From positions 62,001 to 126,000 of the forward strand of contig VWZP01005802.1 of the NCBI GenBank assembly GCA_013396995.1: DNA of 64,000 nt, written 5' to 3'. Under the pieces are notes generated by a model. The model saw only the letters and a program-made list of their open reading frames with translations. It ran no database searches and was not told the origin of the DNA. The stretch comes from Dicaeum eximium (lineage: Eukaryota; Chordata; Aves; Passeriformes; Dicaeidae). Made by a program: the position numbers and the translations under genes. Below, piece by piece: positions 58,260-64,000 of this stretch (its first letter is position 1; every line of letters starts with the position of its first letter).

Positions 58260-61200
58260 CCCCAAGGCTCCAAGCCTGTCCCTTGCTCCCTGTGCTTGCA
58301 GAGTTAAATGGAACTTTAACAAGACCAACAATGAGTGGACAATCCAAGTCAGGTTCCTTCACATCAGGATGCAGCTGTTTCCTTCTGCAAGGTACACATA
58401 TGATGGATGGCTCTATATTGCTCTTGGTTGGTAGCAATGAGAAAGGAGCTAGGCAGTCCTAATCATGCTAAATCATAACCTTACAGGGGCCAGGAGATTG
58501 CCTTGTTTTACTTGCTGTAAAATGCACTGAGGTGCATTCAAAACACTGCTTGAAATTTTTTCCCCATTTCAGGCTTTTCATGTCATTCAAGCAGGAAAGA
58601 GATTAAATTGAAGTGCCCCTCTGTTCCATGCAAAAGCAACATGCAGCTAAAAATTATAAAGTCTGAGCCTCCCCATGTGCTGCACAATCCCACAGGCAGA
58701 GTAATTTTCCTCTCAAAATACAAATATGAAAGCTGTAAAAAATGTTTTGAATCGACATGGATCTTTTGAAGGTAAAGATACAAGATGAAAATACCTGAGA
58801 AAGCAGCTTCTACTTTCTGATAATTGGGCAAGTTTACCAGAGGTGTTACTTGTTTTCCAAGAATTTTGGAAAACTTGTATCCCAGGGAACACAGTCCAGT
58901 AAGAACAGAGAGCATTTGGCTCAAAAGACCATGTGAAATGTCCCATGAGGGGAGGAATTTTTCTTTGTTTCATTTGGGCAGAAGAAGAAAAAAGCAGATG
59001 AAGCTTGTATTCAATGCAAACATAATGCCAGTAGCAGTAGTCTACTGACTGGAATCCCTCCATGTGCTGTGTGAATAGTAGTTACTTTTTGTTATTTGAT
59101 GTAATCCAGTTTTTGCTAAACAAATACCACCTGGACAAACTGGTTCTGTTCACTTTCTGCAGGCATTTAATGATTTATAGATACTGCCTACATCCCTCTT
59201 ATGGTCTGTCATAGGATGGATGTCAGAAAGGACTATATACATGTGTATTTTTCTCCATAGCAAAGCAAATTTTCTGTTGAAACATTAACAAGGCAATCTG
59301 TGTATTGCAAGAGAAGCTGATCAGGTGCTATTTTAATGCTTGAGAAAATTAATGGTTGGCAAATAAAGCAGTTTTCTGCACACAGTTTGTGTCCTATTGC
59401 TTAATGAAAGTAAGAGAGAAAAAATGGCTCACTTAATGACTTGAAATCCTGAGGAAATTATGCAGAACTAGATAGAAATCTGGATACTGTGGGCTGGAAA
59501 ATGTAACCTCTGTAGCTTCAAGAGAAGCAATGACAGTCTAGTGTTGGCCTATTCACTAATAACTGAAATCATTCTCAGCCTACAGACATACTATAAGATG
59601 TTCCTGGTGTGATTTACAAGTTGGGGTTGACACTATTCAATTAGAAAATTGCTACCTTACCCTGTACAGGCCCATGTTTAGGTACAAAGTGTAACTCTGC
59701 AGTGGTACCCTGGGTTTTCTCCCAGCTTCACCTCCAGGGTTTAAGCCCAAGGTGTCTATATAGACAGGCATATTCAGTGAGATGTGGTGTTTGGGGGCCT
59801 TTCTGGAGTGCCAGCTGCACTGCAGGTCCCTCTCTTGTTGGCCCTGGCAGCTCACACAAACCCAGCCCGTACTGCAAGCAGGACTCTGTTTCAGAGGAAA
59901 TCCAGAGTGTTTCCTGGAGTTGTGTGTCTGAAGCCAGGGAGAGGCTGTGGAGAAGCTAAATGAGACAGGAACCCCAAGAAGGTGGTTCAGGGGTGACTCT
60001 GCAGCTGCCATTCGAGGAGTCCCAGCGGTGAATTCTGTGCCAGTGTTGTCATTTACCTCAGCTGAACATTTGTGGTTGTGCTGCCTGGCTTCTTTCATTG
60101 CTACTGCAATTACAGCTGCTGAGCTGCTCCTGCCTGTCAAATCACTTCAGCCCAGGGCTCAGAAAGCTTTTAGCCCATGATGGGATCTTTCAGTCCATGA
60201 TGGGAGCAATGCCCATGGCCAAGCTCCCTTGCCACCGCTGCAGGCATTTCTGGGAACAGGGGTGTCCTTTCACCAGGCTGCAGAGGGTGGAAGGAGAAGT
60301 GGCAAGTGGCCAAGCTGGACTACATGGCATGGAAGCAGGGCTTGGCAGCAAGGAAGGAAAAGCTGAAACAGTCAGGCAGGAAGCAAAGTCTAGCAGCTCA
60401 AAGTGTAGTTAAAATATCAGCCTGGAATGATTTCTTACCTCACAAATATTTGAAATTGCTTCCCAGGAGGGCAGATATGAGATATCTTGTGTTGTTTCTG
60501 ACGAGAGAGGAACTCTGCTCCTGGTTGAATAAACTGTGTTTGCTTAGAGAGAGAGAAAAAAGAGACTTTTAAAGCCAAAGCTGTAATTAAATGTGCAGCA
60601 ATTCTGAGAGTATTCATACTGGTAAATGTTATTGACATTTCCTTTTTGCCTTTTCCAGCGGAAACAAATCATTAATACCCTATTGTTGCAAGAATGATTT
60701 CTTGATAGACATAGAATTTATTTTTTCTTGTACGGCTTTAGCCCTGAATCTGCTCTCACAAGTAAAAAATAGAGCTCGTTTTGTTTTAGCATCACTGGCA
60801 GTGACAGAAAGAGGAGCACAACATGGGAACACCATGAAATGTATGGCAAGGCTGTTCTGGAGTCAAGGAATACAGGGCACCTGTGCCAGTTGCCACCTTC
60901 CAGTCACTGGAATGGGATGATCTGGGTGAGCTGTGGAAGCAGTAACTGAAAACCTGACCCAAACCACTAATGATATAAAAAGCAGCTTTTAAAATACTTC
61001 CTTTCCTACCCCAGGTAGTTGGTTAGACTTGGAGTTACAGTTGCTAACTTGGAGTTCCTGGATCTACTGCCTCTGTGGTGCTTTGGTTTCTGAGCTGTTC
61101 TACAAGCAACTACTACACCTGTCCCCTGAGCAATTACAGGCTTGCTTTCTCCTTTACTTTAAGGTCAGTTTTCTTTTTTTCAATTTTCTAGATATAGATA

Positions 61201-61960
61201 CTTTAGAACATTTAGCAAAGGACTCTAAAAATCTGGATAACTTCTAAATTATACTGCTTAGCCTCTCTCCAGTTTACCACTAATTAAATGTCCTTATGAT
61301 GCACTGGGACAATTATGATAACTGATGAGTTTTTAAAAGGAGATGAGTTGAAAATACTTTTCTGCTGGAAAATGCCTCATTGTGGAGCTGGAAAATGAAA
61401 AGCAATAATGTGATAATATTTTATCATACAAGATTATAGAAAATATAAATGTCTCAAAGAAAAAATACAAAATTCAGCAGTTTGATCTAAGCAGCACAAG
61501 TCATACCAGTAATGAAATGGCACTTTTTTGTTGTTTTGAAAATTACTTCATTTTATGGACAAGCATGACTTGTAGGAACAATTAATATCTTTTATTACAT
61601 AGGGTGATGCAGGTGGAAAAAACATATTCTCATAGGCATGCAGTTATTCCTTTTCTTATAAAAATTCTAACATAGTGAAAGAAATGTTATTTCAAAATCC
61701 AGACAGATTGTTCCCATTTTTTTGGAAACAAGACTTCAAAATCAGCTGAATTTTCCTTTAGCCTCATTGCCGCTTTGGACTGGAAATAAGTGTTACCTGG
61801 GGGAAAAAAAAGGGTTTTCAATTCAGCTATACCAGTACATTAGGGATGAAAAATTTCCAGACACCAGATTTGGATCAAAATGTCCCTCTGCCCAGCCACC
61901 GAGCTGTCTGCCAGCAGAGCAGCCTCTTTGTGCTCCAATCCATGGATGGGGATGTTGGCA
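58260..61960. other. Non-coding stretch, no gene seen
   Basis: About 3.7 kb with open frames up to 162 codons (59652-60140, minus strand) that show no recognisable domain. No repeat family was recognised. Confidence 0.5.
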
Positions 61961-61963
61961 GCC

Positions 61964-62043
61964 TGGTGAAATGACCCAAGTGAGGAGCAGCCCAAGAGTG
62001 CCATGGTGAAATGACCCAAGTGAGGAGCAGCCCAAGAGTGCCA
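61964..62043. repeat. Perfect tandem duplication, 40-base unit x2
   Basis: The unit runs from TGGTGAAATGACCCAAG to CAAGAGTGCCA at 61964-62003 and is repeated without a change at 62004-62043. Identity over all 40 bases suggests a very recent duplication or an assembly duplication. The 40-base length would shift any reading frame. Confidence 0.95.
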
Positions 62044-64000
62044 TTAACCCTGGGGGCTGAGGGACAGGGTGCACAGGGTGCCTTGGCACAGCTCCCACCC
62101 TGGCAGCTTCCCAGGCTGTCACATCGCTGCCTCCCCCATCCTGCCTGCAGCAGGGCTCTCCTCAGCTCCTCGGGAGTGTTTACACTTCCCTGTGAATGCA
62201 GGCCCCCGGTGTTTATGCACACAGTCAGAAATAAAGGCAAGCAAATAAAAAGGAGGCTGGGACTGTTTCCATCTGCTCTGCCTCAGAGCACTGAGCACCC
62301 TGCATGCAGCACCGCTGAGACCTGCTGCTCCTGCTCCTCTCTGCTGGGAACAGCCTGCCTTGCAAGGGCTTCAAGCTGTTTTAGGAGCTGGTGCCCACAC
62401 CACACAGAAATACAAAGTCCTTTGTGCCTAATTTACCACTGTGCCTGTATTTGAGGAAAAGTGGGATGTGGAGATTTTTGCACAAGGCACTGTTTTCTTT
62501 TATCATTTTCTTTATTGTGTGCAGGTTGATTTGAGGCATTTCTGGAACTTAAAAATCCCAAGAAGGAACTTATTCCTCATTTGCATTATCTCTAATTAAT
62601 AACTTCCTTAGAGAAAAAAAAAAATAAAAGCTTGGAAACTTTATTTCTCTGTGCCTTGGAGATTTGTTGGACACAGGTAGACATCACTACTTGGCTACTA
62701 TAAAGCTGCATTTATTGACTCTTATTTCCTCTCTAGTCCAGGCTCCTTTAGGGCATCTTAGGAATAGCTGGGGCTCTAGAAAAGCACTCAGAGCTACTTG
62801 CAAAATGACTTGCTGGCCATGCTACCCTGAATGACCACTCCCCAGACTGATCTTCCTGCTTTTCCAGATCCTTGTCCATTGCTCTCCTGATGCCGTGGGA
62901 AGTAAGAAATAACAGCACAAACTTGCCCTGAGTTGAAACCCTTTGGATTGAAGGCAAATTGAAACCATCTTTGTTCCATGATGTCTTGGCTCTTTTGGAA
63001 GGGCTGTCTCTTACTTACTGTATTTCTTTCCATGTGCTTTGAAAGCTTTCCCCAGATATGCCAGAATATATCAGAAATAATTACTGGTTTTAAAGTGATG
63101 TGTATTTTGGATATGAGCAATGCAGTGTTCAAACCATATCCCACAGCTTTCCCCCGGAAGCAGATGACAAAATATTGTGTGCAAAATGCAGCATGAGAGC
63201 ACTGCCAGAATCCTGCTCCAATGGGTCTGGTGGGCCTCCTAATTAGCAAGGAAAATTGCTGAGAAGGAGATTTTGGAAGGTAAGGCTGTCTTAGTGCTGG
63301 TGAGTATCTGTAGACACAGCTGCATAGAGAGCCCTGTCATGCAGAGGTGCTGTTACATTTCCATGCAGTCTGCAATGTTATTTACATCCAAAAACTCAAC
63401 TGCAAATTATTTCTGGCTGCCCTCTCTGCTTCAGGGGAACACATGGATGGCCCTCCTTACCCACAATATTAAACCATGGTCAGGGATGCATGCACTGCAT
63501 GGCAGTGCAGATGTGTTTGGCTCTCGTTTTGAGGTCCACATGGTTCATGGCATCTTAAGTGACATGAAGAGCCCCCAGCCACAGGGAATGCAGCAGATAT
63601 TGTTTGACCAACCTAGGGGCTTAGAAAGGGAACAAAGTAGCACTGATGGGAATAAGGGAGGAGGAGAGACACTGAGGAAACCCAGACTGTTTCTGTGGAG
63701 AAGAGTTGGGGACTGTGCTTGAAGAAAACTCCGGTACATAAAGGAAAGGAAATTACAGCAGAGTTTTGAAGAATTGGAGATATAATGGTCCAGTCAGGGA
63801 GGTACACTTGAGACCCTCCCCTTATTCTGCTATATGGTGATAATATGAAGGAAGACAGATGTTACAAATGTGGGTGCTAATATTTCTACTGCTGTGTGGA
63901 AATCTGCAGCTTCTTGCTCTCTGGTGAGGATAACACTCAGCAGGCTTTCCTGGACCAGACCCACCACACTCATGGGCAGAGACAGAAAATTTCTCTATTC
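62044..64000. other. Non-coding stretch, no gene seen
   Basis: Frames of 147-151 codons at 62011-62454 (plus), 62794-63249 (minus) and 63273-63722 (plus) have no recognisable motif and overlap one another or the tandem duplication. No element or RNA gene was recognised up to the window end. Confidence 0.5.

Noticed and set aside
58304..58391. Exon-like block with a CTTGCAG acceptor and an AAGGTACAC donor
   Set aside because: The signals are reasonable, but the encoded peptide is unrecognised and alternative frames are equally open. Too weak to list as a feature.
59652..60140. 162-codon minus-strand frame
   Set aside because: No recognisable motif, and it overlaps competing plus-strand frames of similar quality.
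62794..63722. Two frames of about 150 codons (minus 62794-63249, plus 63273-63722)
   Set aside because: Random-looking composition, no motif, no splice or regulatory context.
1..64000. CRISPR arrays, operons, tRNA, rRNA or U6-type RNA genes
   Set aside because: No spaced direct repeats with unique spacers, no cloverleaf or internal promoter boxes, and no recognisable snRNA start sequences were seen. The DNA is vertebrate in character.

Overview
This window looks like non-coding DNA from a bird, most probably a songbird. The composition is AT-leaning and vertebrate-like. It has scattered 5'-truncated CR1 retrotransposon tails in both orientations, several solo long terminal repeats (LTRs) of endogenous retroviruses whose sequence I recall from passerine genomes, short microsatellites, and two long runs of N placed in low-complexity DNA. 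Repeat family assignments rest on remembered consensus features and were not searched. I found no convincing protein-coding gene, RNA gene, CRISPR array or operon. The best description is a gene-poor intergenic region or the inside of a very large intron.

Layout. 1-4.8 kb is single-copy DNA with one CR1 tail near 3.5 kb. 4.8-5.7 kb is a pyrimidine-rich satellite block containing a 586-base gap and a minisatellite of 11- and 16-base units. 5.7-22.5 kb is mostly unremarkable, with a CR1 fragment near 11.9 kb. 22.7-23.1 kb is a second gap (415 N) whose two edges carry the same sequence. 23-31 kb is single-copy DNA with one unassigned open frame and one possible ancient repeat. An old solo LTR lies at 31.1-31.7 kb, and a relative of it, also on the minus strand, lies at 47.0-47.5 kb. 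The clearest structure is at 40.78-42.04 kb: a minus-strand LTR with 6-base target duplications, into whose extreme end a second, plus-strand LTR inserted later with its own 5-base duplications. A further compact solo LTR with perfect 6-base duplications is at 54.56-54.87 kb. A longer CR1 tail is at 57.7-57.95 kb, followed by a separated direct duplication. A perfect 40-base tandem duplication is near 62.0 kb.

What works together. Nothing here forms a pathway. The recognisable functional parts are relics of retroviral promoters: TATA-like boxes, polyadenylation signals, a CpG-dense R-U5 segment and a duplicated U3 unit with AP-1-type motifs. They could still act as promoters, enhancers or poly(A) sites for host transcripts. 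No retroviral internal region (gag, pol or env) was seen next to any LTR. I did not find an undescribed biological system; the nested LTR pair and its duplicated U3 motifs are the most informative feature.
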